From: Aquincola tertiaricarbonis
GTDB taxonomy: Bacteria > Pseudomonadota > Gammaproteobacteria > Burkholderiales > Burkholderiaceae_C
Length of the DNA stretch: 64,000 nucleotides
Direction: 5' to 3'
Assembly: GCF_023573145.1 (NCBI RefSeq)
Contig: NZ_CP097636.1
Span: forward strand, 3,348,001 to 3,412,000
Part shown: positions 1 to 10,486 of the stretch, one piece after another
How positions within the stretch are numbered: position 1 is the stretch's first letter
Layout of the letters: each line of letters opens with the position of its first letter
Notes under the pieces: model-generated
Told to the model about the DNA's origin: nothing
Seen by the model: only the letters and a program-made list of their open reading frames with translations
Database searches by the model: none
Made by a program: the position numbers and the translations under genes

Positions 1-2
1 TG

Positions 3-25
3 GGGGCAAAATCGCTGCCCCTTTT
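3..25 (+). terminator. Possible terminator of the gene upstream of the window
   Basis: A 6-bp stem (GGGGCA at 3-8, TGCCCC at 16-21) is followed directly by TTTT. It may be the visible part of a longer hairpin that begins outside the window. It would end the upstream transcription unit before maeB. Confidence 0.35.
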
Positions 26-51
26 GCCGCACAACCACGGACTACAAAGCC

Positions 52-2346
<2,295 letters not shown>

Positions 2347-2379
2347 CCCCTTGCTGGAATGTAAATCGCTTGACAGCGG

Positions 2380-2406
2380 CCGTCGGTGCTCGATCCGACG
2401 GTTTTT
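2380..2406 (+). terminator. Rho-independent terminator of maeB
   Basis: Perfect 7-bp stem CCGTCGG (2380-2386) and CCGACGG (2395-2401) with an 8-nt loop and a run of five T. It begins 34 bases after the maeB stop. Confidence 0.85.
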
Positions 2407-2442
2407 CGGGGCGCGGGTGAGTAGTTAGTACACACTCATAAC

Positions 2443-2484
2443 CTCAGGCCGCTGCCCGAAACTGAGGCAGCGGCTTGAGCTTTT
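2443..2484. terminator. Second terminator-like hairpin between maeB and the RNase gene
   Basis: Long inverted repeat: 14-bp arms at 2443-2456 and 2466-2479 with one G-T pair and a 9-nt loop, followed by CTTTTG. It lies 54 bases before the RNase start, so it could be a back-up terminator for maeB or a leader hairpin for the RNase mRNA. Confidence 0.5.
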
Positions 2485-2532
2485 GCACCTGAGTCGGTAC
2501 CATTCCGGCTTTCAGGTTTCAGGGTTAACCCC

Positions 2533-2961
2533 GTGATTCAGGCCCAACGGTCTTCTTTGGTGCAGCGCCTCCGCAAGTTGGGGCTCACCCTCGGGGCCGC
2601 GGCGGTGATGGCAGGCTCGGCTTCGGTCACGCTTGCCAAGCCATCGCCACAGGAGCCGGGTGCCGCCGTCAGCAGCGTCGTCAGCTTGTCGCAGCTGCCT
2701 GCCGAGGCACAACGCACGGAACGCCTCATCCGGGCTGGTGGCCCCTTCCCGTACGAGAAGGACGGCAGCGTGTTCGGCAATCGCGAACGGCTGCTGCCCC
2801 GACAGGCGAGAGGTTACTACCGCGAATATACGGTGAAGACTCCAGGCGTCCGCCACCGCGGCGCCCGGCGCATCGTGTGTGGCGGCCAGCAAGTCACCAA
2901 ACCGGAAGCCTGTTACTACACCGACGACCACTACGCGAGCTTCCGCCGCATCGTGCAGTGA
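2533..2961 (+). CDS. Secreted guanyl-specific ribonuclease (barnase / RNase Sa family)
   Basis: 142-residue protein with a typical Sec signal sequence (positive N terminus, hydrophobic 17-33, cleavage probably after the Ala-Lys near 36). The mature part is a microbial RNase domain: LPAEAQRTERLI and FPYEKDGSVFGNRE resemble the RNase Sa N-terminal half. The likely catalytic set is Glu98 (YYREYT), Arg112/113 (GARRIV) and His133 (DDHYASF), by analogy with RNase Sa. Cys116 and Cys127 could form a disulfide after export. Start is GTG. The next gene, 38 bases on, is a barstar-type inhibitor, as expected for a toxic RNase that must be kept inactive before export. The physiological target is unknown. 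Confidence 0.85.
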   Translation: MIQAQRSSLVQRLRKLGLTLGAAAVMAGSASVTLAKPSPQEPGAAVSSVVSLSQLPAEAQRTERLIRAGGPFPYEKDGSVFGNRERLLPRQARGYYREYTVKTPGVRHRGARRIVCGGQQVTKPEACYYTDDHYASFRRIVQ

Positions 2962-2999
2962 ACACGTTTCCAGCCCTTGAACCCAGGAGGATCGCGACC

Positions 3000-3395
3000 A
3001 TGCTCTTGCAGACAGTCCGTCCGAACATCGTCCAGGCCATCCGCGCCTACCGCGTCGATGACCTCATGAAGTCCGCCCAGGAGGTCGGGCAGCATTTCTT
3101 GTATGCGAACCTGGCCAACGCCCAGTCGAAACAGGAAGTGCTGGAGGCCATCGCCGAGTCCTTCCTGTTCCCGGCGCACTTCGGCAAGAACCTGGACGCC
3201 TTGTACGACTGCATGACGGATCTGGTTCACAAGTCGGGCACGCAGCCCGGCTTCGTGGTGGTGCTTGAACAGCTGCCCGACAACGCCCGCTTCGACCGCG
3301 AAGCGCGCGAGCAGCTGCTCGACGTGTTCCGTGATGCGGCCGACTTCTGGGCCGATCGGAAAATACCATTCCGATGTTTCTATTCTTTTCAGTAG
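3000..3395 (+). CDS. Barstar-family RNase inhibitor
   Basis: 131-residue cytoplasmic protein of the barstar fold. The segment FGKNLDALYDCMTDL matches the barnase-binding helix of barstar, including the acidic residues that occupy the RNase active site. The ATG at 3000 is chosen because AGGAGG lies at 2987-2992 just upstream. An open frame continues 41 codons further up, but that part has no family similarity and overlaps the RNase gene. It is co-directional with and directly behind the RNase gene, forming an enzyme/inhibitor operon. The stop codon lies inside the left arm of a long hairpin (3390-3434). Confidence 0.88.
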   Translation: MLLQTVRPNIVQAIRAYRVDDLMKSAQEVGQHFLYANLANAQSKQEVLEAIAESFLFPAHFGKNLDALYDCMTDLVHKSGTQPGFVVVLEQLPDNARFDREAREQLLDVFRDAADFWADRKIPFRCFYSFQ

Positions 3396-3565
3396 CCCGC
3401 TCCCAGGAAAACGGGTCATGGGAGCGGGCTGCTGAGACGGCCCAAGAGACGACGACTGCCAAGCCGAAGAGCACTTCGAAGGCGGCTGCGAACAACAACT
3501 TCGGCATGAACATGCCGATGATGAGCAGCGCGTTCGATACCGCGATGTGGCTGAACGCTGCCTGA
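3374..3565 (+). CDS. Possible small protein downstream of barstar (63 codons)
   Basis: An open frame begins at an ATG inside the last codons of barstar and ends just before a clear terminator. The C-terminal part (about codons 27-63) has the G/C-rich third positions of this genome and is rich in Asn, Met and Ala. The N-terminal part runs through the 3390-3434 hairpin. No family is recognised and no good ribosome site is visible. It may be a degraded gene or non-coding. Confidence 0.2.
   Translation: MFLFFSVARSQENGSWERAAETAQETTTAKPKSTSKAAANNNFGMNMPMMSSAFDTAMWLNAA
3390..3434. other. 16-bp inverted repeat at the end of barstar
   Basis: Arms 3390-3405 and 3419-3434 pair over 16 bp with one G-T wobble, around a 13-nt loop. 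The barstar stop TAG is within the left arm. There is no T tract, so it is more likely a 3'-end stabiliser or rho-linked hairpin than an intrinsic terminator. Confidence 0.6.
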
Positions 3566-3592
3566 GGCAGCGCTTCGTTCAACTCTGTTCTG

Positions 3593-3626
3593 ACGACGGC
3601 GGCCCTCGGGCCGCCGTTGTTGTTTG
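3593..3626 (+). terminator. Terminator of the RNase-barstar unit
   Basis: Perfect 10-bp GC-rich stem (ACGGCGGCCC at 3596-3605, GGGCCGCCGT at 3608-3617) with additional weaker pairs outside it, then TGTTGTTT. It sits directly before repeat copy A in the gap convergent with rsmA. Confidence 0.75.
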
Positions 3627-3627
3627 T

Positions 3628-3700
3628 GCCCCCAAGCTCGCGTTGCTCGCGGCCCCCCAGGGGGCGCGTTCAGCCTTGGGGCGGCCCGGCGGCTGAACCT
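3628..3700 (+). repeat. Intergenic palindromic repeat, copy A
   Basis: A roughly 73-bp element starting GCCCCCAAGCTCGC and ending in a hairpin with arms GTTCAGCC (3668-3675) and GGCTGAAC (3691-3698) around TTGGGGCGGCCCGGC. The same sequence occurs inverted at 12701-12774 and direct at 53973-54076, with a variant at 29318-29416. Together with the hairpin, small frame and terminator listed above, it fills the 318-base gap between barstar and rsmA. Confidence 0.8.
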
Positions 3701-3713
3701 TTGCGCCTGAATT

Positions 3714-4472
3714 TCAGGCGACGGCAGCCGCCAGTGCCACGAACTCGGCCACCGGCACTTCCTCGGCGCGGCGCGCCAGGTCGAATTCGCCGGCAAAGCC
3801 GCGTTCTTCCAGCCAGTGGCCCAGGGTGTTGCGCAGCACCTTGCGCCGCTGCGAGAAGGCCACCGCCACCAGCTCTTCCAGCCGCGCCACGTCCACCACG
3901 GCCGGCGTGGGCCAGGGCAGCATGCGCACCACGGCCGATTCCACCCGCGGCGGCGGATCGAAAGCCTCGGGCGGCACGTCGATCACCAGCTCCATGTGGT
4001 AGCGCCACTGCAGCATCACCGACAACCGGCCATAGGCCTTGCTGCCCGGCTCGGCCACCATGCGGTCGACCACTTCCTTCTGCAGCATGAAATGCTGGTC
4101 CTGCACCGCGTCCACCGCGCCCAGCAGGTGAAAGAGGATGGGCGTGGAGATGTTGTACGGCAGGTTGCCCACCACCCGCAGCGGCTGGCCGCGTTCGGCG
4201 CGCAAAGCGCCAAAATCCACCTTCAGCACATCGGACTCGACCACGGTCAGGCCGTCCTGCTTGCGCAGGCGGGCCGCCAGGTCGCGATCCAGCTCCACCA
4301 CGGTGAGCTGGCCGCAGCGCGCCTTCAGCGGCTGGGTGATGGCGCCCAGACCAGGGCCGATCTCCACCAGCGCCTGGCCGGGCTGCGGGTCGATGGCGTC
4401 GACGATGGCTTCGATCACGTAGCCATCGGACAGGAAGTGCTGCCCGAAGCGCTTGCGGGCGATGTGCTTCAA
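3714..4472 (-). CDS. rsmA: 16S rRNA (adenine1518/1519-N6) dimethyltransferase
   Basis: Dimethylates two adjacent adenines near the 3' end of 16S rRNA during small-subunit assembly. The N terminus [15 protein letters not shown], the SAM motif [11 protein letters not shown] and the NLPYNIS catalytic motif identify it. The best start is the TTG at 4472, which overlaps the surA stop by four bases and gives 252 residues with the family's usual first residues (M)[10 protein letters not shown]. An upstream ATG would add 20 residues lying within surA. It is the third gene of an lptD-surA-rsmA operon. The pdxA gene found between surA and rsmA in many proteobacteria is absent. Confidence 0.95.
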   Translation of the reverse strand: MKHIARKRFGQHFLSDGYVIEAIVDAIDPQPGQALVEIGPGLGAITQPLKARCGQLTVVELDRDLAARLRKQDGLTVVESDVLKVDFGALRAERGQPLRVVGNLPYNISTPILFHLLGAVDAVQDQHFMLQKEVVDRMVAEPGSKAYGRLSVMLQWRYHMELVIDVPPEAFDPPPRVESAVVRMLPWPTPAVVDVARLEELVAVAFSQRRKVLRNTLGHWLEERGFAGEFDLARRAEEVPVAEFVALAAAVA

Positions 4473-5797
4473 GGCTGCTGGGGCGCTTCGCGCAGCTCGA
4501 CGTAGGCGCGGGCGCGCAGCTCGCGCACCCATTCGTTGTAGGCGTCGTCGAACTTCTGCTCACGCAGCGCGTTGCGGGCCTGCTCGCGCAGCTGCTTGGG
4601 GTCGACGTTGACGACGCGACGCTCCAGCACCTGGATCAGGTGCACCCCGAAGCGCGAGGTGACGGGCTCGGAAATGCCCATCAGCGGCAGGCGGTTCATC
4701 GCCTCCTCGAACTCGGGCACGAAGCTGCCGGGCGAGGTCCAGCCCAGGTCGCCGCCCAGCGGCGCACTGCCGTCTTCGGAGTTGGCGCGGGCCAGGGCCT
4801 CGAAGCTGGTCTTGCCGCTCTCGATCTGCTGGCGGAACTCAGCCAGCCGGCGCACGGCCACTTCGGCCGGCACCTGGGCCGAGGGCCGCAGCAGGATGTG
4901 GCGGGCGTGGGTCTGGGTGACCTGCAGCGCGCCGCCGTACTTGCGCTCGACCACCTTCAGGATGTGGAAGCCGGCCCCGGTGCGCAGCAGCGTGGGCGCC
5001 ACGTCGCCCGCCTTCAGGTTGGCCACGGCGTTGACGAACACGTCGGGCAGACGGCTGGCGGGCCGCATGCCGATCTGGCCGCCGCGCTCGCGGTTGGCGT
5101 CTTCCGACACCTCGCGGGCCACGGTGGCGAAGGCCTCACCGGCCTTGACGCGGGCCATCGCGGCCTCGGCCTTGGCCCGGCGCTCGGCCACCACGGCATC
5201 GCTGGCGCCTTCGGGCACCGTCACCAGGATCTGGGCGATGTCGATCTCGGGCTGGGCGGCGGCCTGCTGGCGCTGGCGCTCGATGGCGGCGTCGATCTCG
5301 GCGTCGCTGATCTTGATGCGCGACTGCACCTCGCGCTCACGCACCCGCTCGATCATCATCTGGTCGCGCAGGTTGTTGCGAAAGCGCGTGTAGTCCAGGC
5401 CTTCACGGCGCAGGCGCTCACGCAACTGCGCCATCGTGAGCTGGTTCTGCGCGGCCACGCTGGCCACGGCGCGGTCCAGCTCGGGCTCCTCGATCTTGAC
5501 GCCGCTGTCGCGGGCGAAGCTGAGGATCGCGCGTTCCTCGATCAGCAGCTCCAGCACCTGCTTGCGCAGTTCCGCCTCCTCGGGCAGGGTCTGGCGGGCA
5601 CGGGCCGCTTCTTCGCGCACGCGGGCCAGGCGCTGTTCCACCTCGAAGGCGGTGACCAGTTCCTGGTTGACGATGGCGGCGATGTGGTCGGCCTGACGCA
5701 CCGGCACACGGTTGGTGGTGGACTGGGCCGACACGGACACGGCGACCCCGCAGCACAGGGTGAAGGCCAGCGCCTTCGATAGCAAAGCTTGTTTCAT
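4469..5797 (-). CDS. surA: Periplasmic chaperone / peptidyl-prolyl isomerase SurA
   Basis: Chaperone that escorts unfolded outer-membrane proteins, LptD among them, across the periplasm. The 442 residues show a signal peptide (1-25, ending SVSAQ), a SurA N-terminal domain at about 40-165, and two parvulin (PpiC) domains at about 185-290 and 300-400. The PpiC domains are recognisable by QILVTVPEG...[11 protein letters not shown] and HARHILLRP...[12 protein letters not shown]. It lies 36 bases after lptD and is coupled to rsmA by a 4-base overlap. Confidence 0.95.
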   Translation of the reverse strand: MKQALLSKALAFTLCCGVAVSVSAQSTTNRVPVRQADHIAAIVNQELVTAFEVEQRLARVREEAARARQTLPEEAELRKQVLELLIEERAILSFARDSGVKIEEPELDRAVASVAAQNQLTMAQLRERLRREGLDYTRFRNNLRDQMMIERVREREVQSRIKISDAEIDAAIERQRQQAAAQPEIDIAQILVTVPEGASDAVVAERRAKAEAAMARVKAGEAFATVAREVSEDANRERGGQIGMRPASRLPDVFVNAVANLKAGDVAPTLLRTGAGFHILKVVERKYGGALQVTQTHARHILLRPSAQVPAEVAVRRLAEFRQQIESGKTSFEALARANSEDGSAPLGGDLGWTSPGSFVPEFEEAMNRLPLMGISEPVTSRFGVHLIQVLERRVVNVDPKQLREQARNALREQKFDDAYNEWVRELRARAYVELREAPQQP

Positions 5798-5833
5798 CGA
5801 ACGAGAGGCGGGTTCAGCAGGGGGTCGGCGTGG

Positions 5834-8197
5834 TCAGAAGGCGGCCGGTGTGGACGCATCGGTGCCACTGTCGCGGTCTTCGCGCAGCAGCTGGTAGCCG
5901 GGCACATTGTCCTTCAAGACCTTCAGCGGGTTGGAACCGAGGCGTGACAGTCCCACCAGCTCCAGCTGCACCAGCAGCCGTGTGGTGGCTTCGCTGCGGC
6001 CGGTGGACAGGCGCTCGGCCACCACACGCCCGATCCAGCAGCCGGCGTCGTACTCCATGCCGACGATGGAGTCGGTGACGCGGCTGTCGCGCAGGCTGTA
6101 GTTGAGGCGGCCCACGCCATACAGCGTGCCGCTGCAGGCACCGGCATTGGCGCGCACCTGCTCGGCACTGCGGCGGTACAGCGGCCACTGCCAGCCCAGC
6201 TCGAGCTGTTCACTCAGGTTGCGGGTGAGGCGGTAGCTGGCGCTCAGCGTGCGGAAGGGACCCGGCGAGTAGCGGGTGGACAGCAGGGAACGCACGGCGC
6301 GCCTGCTTTCGGGGTTGTACTGCACGGCGCCGTCCACCGCCCAGCGGGGCGACAGCGCGGCAGAACCGAACAGCAACAGATCGGACAGGCGCTGGGTGTC
6401 GGGTGCGCCCTCAGGCACCGAATCGATGTTGGGCGTGCCGTCGGGGTTGGCCACGACGCGCTGGTCCCGGAACTGGAGCCGCTGCGCGACGCCCAGGCGC
6501 AGCTTCTCGACGCCGGTAGTGGCGTCCAGCAGGCGGGTGGTGACGCCGGCCGTCAAGGTGTTGCGGTCGGAAACGCGGTCAACCCCGGAGAACTCGTTCT
6601 CGCTGTACACCGAGACGGCGTTGAAGTCCTTGCCCCAGGCATCGAAGTTGGGCGTGTTGCGCTGCTCACGGTAGGGCGTGTTGACGTACAGCAGCCGCGG
6701 CTCCAGCGTCTGGCGGGTGGCCTGACCGAACCAGGTGGCCTGGCGCTCGAACACCATGCCACCGTCGACGCTGACGGTGGGGATGGTGCGCGAGTGGTTG
6801 TCGTACAGGCCACCGGCCGAGCGGTCGATCTGGTACTGCGCCGCATTGACCGACGCCTTGGGCACCAGCCACCAGCCCGGGCCGCGCCAGGGCCGGCTGA
6901 TGCTGCCCAGCGCATGCAGCCGGGTGCCGGTGGGCAGCAGGTCGAGCTGGCCGTTGGTGGGCCGGGTGAAGTGATTGATCTCGGTCTCGAAAGCCGTCTC
7001 GAAGCCGCCACCCAGCACGCTGGTGCCACGCAGACCCAGCTGCGGGCTGCGCTGGTAAGGCGCCACGATGCGGGCATCGTCCTGCTGCAGCACCTGCCAC
7101 TGCTGCACCCGTGCGTAGGCCGTGGCGTCGATGCCGTTCCAGCGGAAGCTGCGGTCGGCCTGCAGGTCGGTGGACAGCAGTCGCGGCGTCCAGGAGCTGG
7201 CCTGGCTGGAAAAATCCTTCCAGTAGTCGTCGTCGGACACCCGCACGCTGCGCAGCGAGTAGTGGATGCCCTGCGGCGCATCGCCCTCATGGAACAGGCG
7301 GATGGCGTGGCGCGCGGTGTTGGTCACGCGGTCGTCGGGCAGCGCATGCAGGTTCAGCTCGCCGCGGAAGCTGGGCTCGAGGTAGCGGAACTGGGCCTCG
7401 GCCGAGAAGCCGCGCCGCGTCATCACCGTGGGGGTGATGGTGGCGTCGCGGTTGGGCGCGATGTTCCAGTAGTAGGGCACGCCCAGGCCCAGGCCGCTCT
7501 TGTTGTCCACGTCCAGCGAAGGCGGCAGCCAGCCCGACTTGCGCTCGTCGGTCAGCGGAAAGCTCAGCTTCGGCGCGGCCAGGATGGGCACACCATAAAA
7601 GCGCAGCACGCCGCCTTCGGCCACGCCTTCATTGGCCTCGCGGTCGAGCTTGATGCGGTCGGCACCCAGCAGCCAGGCCGGCGTGCCGCTGCCGTCGGCC
7701 CCGCAGGACGAATACGTGGCGCCCCACAGCTGCGAGCGCTGGTCGTCGATGAAGTCGATGCGGTCGGCCTTGCCGCCGGCCCCGGTGGAGGGAAAGAAGT
7801 ACTCGGGCTGCAGGAAGTAGCCCTCGAAGCGCTGCAGCTGGATCTGCAGCTCGGGGCCGCTGAAGCGGTCTTCGCCGCGGGTGATGCGAACGTTGCCCTG
7901 TGCCTTGGCCAGGTCGCCCACGCTGTCGTAGCTGAGCTTGTCGGCGCGGATGGTCAGCGGGCCGCGCTGCAGCTCGGCATTGCCTTCGGCGACGGCGTCG
8001 AGGTCGGGACGGCCGCTGATGCGGTCGGCCTGCAGCAGCACCGGCTGGCCGGCGGGCGAAGAAGCGGGATTGGCGGGGGCAGCGGGCGCGGAGGCCGCCG
8101 GAGATGGCGCAGAGGCCGCCGGGGCGGCAGCAGGCGCAGGCTGGGCCCCCGCCTGCGCGCAGCAAAGAGCGGCGGCCATGGCCAGCGGGGTGGGCAT
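5834..8197 (-). CDS. lptD: LPS-assembly protein LptD
   Basis: Outer-membrane beta-barrel that inserts lipopolysaccharide into the outer leaflet together with LptE. An Ala/Pro-rich linker after the signal sequence leads to an OstA/LptA-like domain (LLQADRISGRPDLDAVAEGN...) and a long C-terminal barrel of alternating strands. Cys residues appear in YSSCGAD, GACSGT and DAGCWIG; the family uses such cysteines for inter-domain disulfides. The ATG at 8197 gives 787 residues. A TTG at 8242 would add 15 residues with Arg and His and give a better signal peptide, so the true start may be there. The frame stays open to 9256, but that part is antisense to amgK. First gene of the surA-rsmA operon. Confidence 0.93.
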   Translation of the reverse strand: MPTPLAMAAALCCAQAGAQPAPAAAPAASAPSPAASAPAAPANPASSPAGQPVLLQADRISGRPDLDAVAEGNAELQRGPLTIRADKLSYDSVGDLAKAQGNVRITRGEDRFSGPELQIQLQRFEGYFLQPEYFFPSTGAGGKADRIDFIDDQRSQLWGATYSSCGADGSGTPAWLLGADRIKLDREANEGVAEGGVLRFYGVPILAAPKLSFPLTDERKSGWLPPSLDVDNKSGLGLGVPYYWNIAPNRDATITPTVMTRRGFSAEAQFRYLEPSFRGELNLHALPDDRVTNTARHAIRLFHEGDAPQGIHYSLRSVRVSDDDYWKDFSSQASSWTPRLLSTDLQADRSFRWNGIDATAYARVQQWQVLQQDDARIVAPYQRSPQLGLRGTSVLGGGFETAFETEINHFTRPTNGQLDLLPTGTRLHALGSISRPWRGPGWWLVPKASVNAAQYQIDRSAGGLYDNHSRTIPTVSVDGGMVFERQATWFGQATRQTLEPRLLYVNTPYREQRNTPNFDAWGKDFNAVSVYSENEFSGVDRVSDRNTLTAGVTTRLLDATTGVEKLRLGVAQRLQFRDQRVVANPDGTPNIDSVPEGAPDTQRLSDLLLFGSAALSPRWAVDGAVQYNPESRRAVRSLLSTRYSPGPFRTLSASYRLTRNLSEQLELGWQWPLYRRSAEQVRANAGACSGTLYGVGRLNYSLRDSRVTDSIVGMEYDAGCWIGRVVAERLSTGRSEATTRLLVQLELVGLSRLGSNPLKVLKDNVPGYQLLREDRDSGTDASTPAAF

Positions 8198-8353
8198 GCA
8201 GGCGCGCAGCCAGGCCAGGTGCGAAGGGTTGGGGCGCGTCAAAGGCAACTCGGGGACAACGGCGGCTGGAACGTCCGGCGGGTGGGCCGCACCACCCCGG
8301 CGGGGCGGCGCACGGCCGCATCGGCGACACCGGGGCGATTTGTAGAATCGATT

Positions 8354-9409
8354 ATGACCGCGCCTTCCTCGTCCGACATCGCCTGGCCCAGCGCCGAGCG
8401 CCAGGCCCAGTTCCAGCAATGGCTGGCACCGCTGGCCGCGCAACATGGGCTGGCCGTGTCCACCCTGCGGCCGGCCTCGGCCGACGCCAGCTTCCGCCGC
8501 TACTTCCGCATCGATGCCGACGGGCACCGCAGCTTCGTGGTGATGGACGCGCCGCCGCCGCAGGAAGACGTGCGGCCGTTCGTGAACATCGCGGCGCGCA
8601 TCCACCAGGCCGGCCTGCATGCGCCGCAGGTGCTGGCGGCCGACGAAGCACGCGGCTTCCTGCTGCTCACCGACCTGGGCAGCCAGCTCTACCTGCAGGC
8701 GCTGAAGGACGGCGGCCCGCAGCAGATCGACCAGCTGATGCGCCAGGCCATCAAGGCCCTGGTGCACTGGCAGCAGCATGTGGACGCCAGCGGCCTGCCC
8801 GTCTACGACGAGGCGCTGCTGCAGCGCGAGATGGCGCTGTTCCCCGAATGGTGCGTGGCCAGGGAATTCGGCGTCACCTGGGGCGAGACGGAGCACAAGC
8901 ACTGGGCCCACATCACCCGCCGCCTGGCCGACAGCGCGCTGGCGCAGCCGCAGGTGACGGTGCACCGTGACTGGATGCCGCGCAACCTGATGGTGTGCGA
9001 CCCCAACCCCGGCATCCTCGACTTCCAGGACGCGGTGCGCGGACCGCTGACCTACGACGTGGCCTCGATGCTGCGCGACGCCTTCCTGAGCTGGGAGGAA
9101 GAGCGCGAGATCGACTGGGCCGCGCGCTACTGGGAACAGGCCCGCAAGGCCGGCCTGCCGGTGCCCGACGACTTCGGCGAGTTCTGGCGCCAGGTGGAAT
9201 GGATGGGGCTGCAGCGCCACCTGAAGGTGCTGGGCATCTTCTGCCGCCTCAAGCACCGCGACGGCAAGCCCAGGTACGCCGAGGACTTGCCGCGCTTCTT
9301 CGCCTATGCCACCAAGGTGGCGCGGCGCTACCGCGAGCTGGGCCCGCTGCTGCCGCTGATCGAGCCGCTGTCAGGCATGCGCGGCGAGATCGCCTATTCG
9401 TTGCGCTGA
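8354..9409 (+). CDS. amgK: N-acetylmuramate/N-acetylglucosamine kinase (aminoglycoside-phosphotransferase fold)
   Basis: Anomeric sugar kinase of the peptidoglycan recycling route that bypasses de novo UDP-MurNAc synthesis. The 351-residue protein has the phosphotransferase catalytic loop HRDWMPRNLMV (His204, Asp206, Asn211) and the metal-binding DFQD (223-226). It stands divergent from lptD, the usual position of this family in proteobacteria. The partner nucleotidyltransferase murU, often the next gene, is not here. The frame upstream of 8354 is antisense to lptD and was excluded. The last 39 bases overlap the LysR gene tail to tail. Confidence 0.88.
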   Translation: MTAPSSSDIAWPSAERQAQFQQWLAPLAAQHGLAVSTLRPASADASFRRYFRIDADGHRSFVVMDAPPPQEDVRPFVNIAARIHQAGLHAPQVLAADEARGFLLLTDLGSQLYLQALKDGGPQQIDQLMRQAIKALVHWQQHVDASGLPVYDEALLQREMALFPEWCVAREFGVTWGETEHKHWAHITRRLADSALAQPQVTVHRDWMPRNLMVCDPNPGILDFQDAVRGPLTYDVASMLRDAFLSWEEEREIDWAARYWEQARKAGLPVPDDFGEFWRQVEWMGLQRHLKVLGIFCRLKHRDGKPRYAEDLPRFFAYATKVARRYRELGPLLPLIEPLSGMRGEIAYSLR

Positions 9410-10387
9410 GGCAGCCGAACCCTCGCAATCCAGCGTCGGGCAGCCCGCGGCCTCCAGCCAGGGGTCGCGGTCTTCGCCGCCGAAGCTGCTGACCAGGAAC
9501 TCCAGCAGGGCCCGCGTGCGCGCCGGCACATGCTTGCGCGAAGGCATGCAGGCCCACAGCGTGAAGGTGAACAGCTGCCATTCGGGCAGCACCCGCTCCA
9601 GCGCCTGCTCCACCAGCGCATCACCGGCGATGAAGGACGGCAGCCCGGCGATGCCCAGGCCCGCCAGTGCGCCGGCGTAGTTCACGTCGGTGTTGAGCGA
9701 GCTCATCGGCGAAGGGCCGGGCCGCACCAGCGACACCGCCTCGGCCTCGGGCTCGCCTTCGCTCCACACGCCGCGGTAGAAGGTCAGGCCGTTCTGCATC
9801 TCCGAGACCGGCGGGATCAGGATCTTGTGCGTGCTCAGCTCGCGCGGGTGGCTGGGCCGGCCGTGCAGGTCCAGGTACTCGGGCGCGGCGCACAGCACCA
9901 CCTCGCTGCGGGCGAGCCGGCGGGCGACGAATTCGCCGTCCAGCGGACCGCGCTTCCACAGGATGGTGATGTCCTGCGAATCGTCGATGTCGTCCACCGC
10001 GCCGAAGGCGTTGATCTCCACCGTGACATGCGGGTACTGCTTGTGGAAGGCCGGCAGCAACTGCGCCACGCGGTGCACCGCAAAGGCTGGCGGCACGCGC
10101 AGCCGCACCACGCCTCGGGCCTCGCGCTGGGCGCTGCTGGCCAGGGCCTCGGCCTCTTCCACCTCGGTCAGGATCATCCGCGCACGCTCCAGGTACTGCT
10201 CGCCGATCTCGGTGAGCGCGATGCGGCGTGTGGTGCGGTTGATCAGCCGGGTGCCCAGGTGGCCCTCCAGCTCGGCGACGACGCGGGTGACGACCGCCGG
10301 CGCCACGTCCAGCGAACGGGCGGCGCCGGCAAAGCTGCCTTCGTCGATGACGCGCACGAAGGTGCGCATGGCTTTGAACTGGTCCAT
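9371..10387 (-). CDS. LysR-family transcriptional regulator
   Basis: 338-residue regulator with an N-terminal winged helix (MDQFKAMRTFVRVIDEGSF..., residues 1-60) and a C-terminal LysR substrate-binding domain. The N terminus resembles the CrgA/AaeR-like subgroup often annotated near efflux or reductase genes. The start at 10387 gives the conserved family N terminus; an ATG 51 bases upstream only adds unrelated residues. The C terminus reads 39 bases into the complementary strand of amgK. No obvious target gene is divergent from it, and the ligand is unknown. Confidence 0.85.
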   Translation of the reverse strand: MDQFKAMRTFVRVIDEGSFAGAARSLDVAPAVVTRVVAELEGHLGTRLINRTTRRIALTEIGEQYLERARMILTEVEEAEALASSAQREARGVVRLRVPPAFAVHRVAQLLPAFHKQYPHVTVEINAFGAVDDIDDSQDITILWKRGPLDGEFVARRLARSEVVLCAAPEYLDLHGRPSHPRELSTHKILIPPVSEMQNGLTFYRGVWSEGEPEAEAVSLVRPGPSPMSSLNTDVNYAGALAGLGIAGLPSFIAGDALVEQALERVLPEWQLFTFTLWACMPSRKHVPARTRALLEFLVSSFGGEDRDPWLEAAGCPTLDCEGSAASAQRIGDLAAHA

Positions 10388-10486
10388 GGCGCGCATTGTT
10401 GGCGCAAACCAGGATGGACCACCACCGGCAGGGGTCAATCGGCCCCGCCGGGGGCTCGGGTTACAGCTGTTGCCTGCCGCCTGTGT

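Noticed and set aside
6794..8353. Long in-frame extension upstream of amgK
   Set aside because: It runs antisense to lptD; the family N terminus begins at the ATG at 8354.
8198..9256. Upstream in-frame extension of lptD to 9256
   Set aside because: Antisense to amgK, with no signal peptide at its start. The signal peptide lies after 8242.
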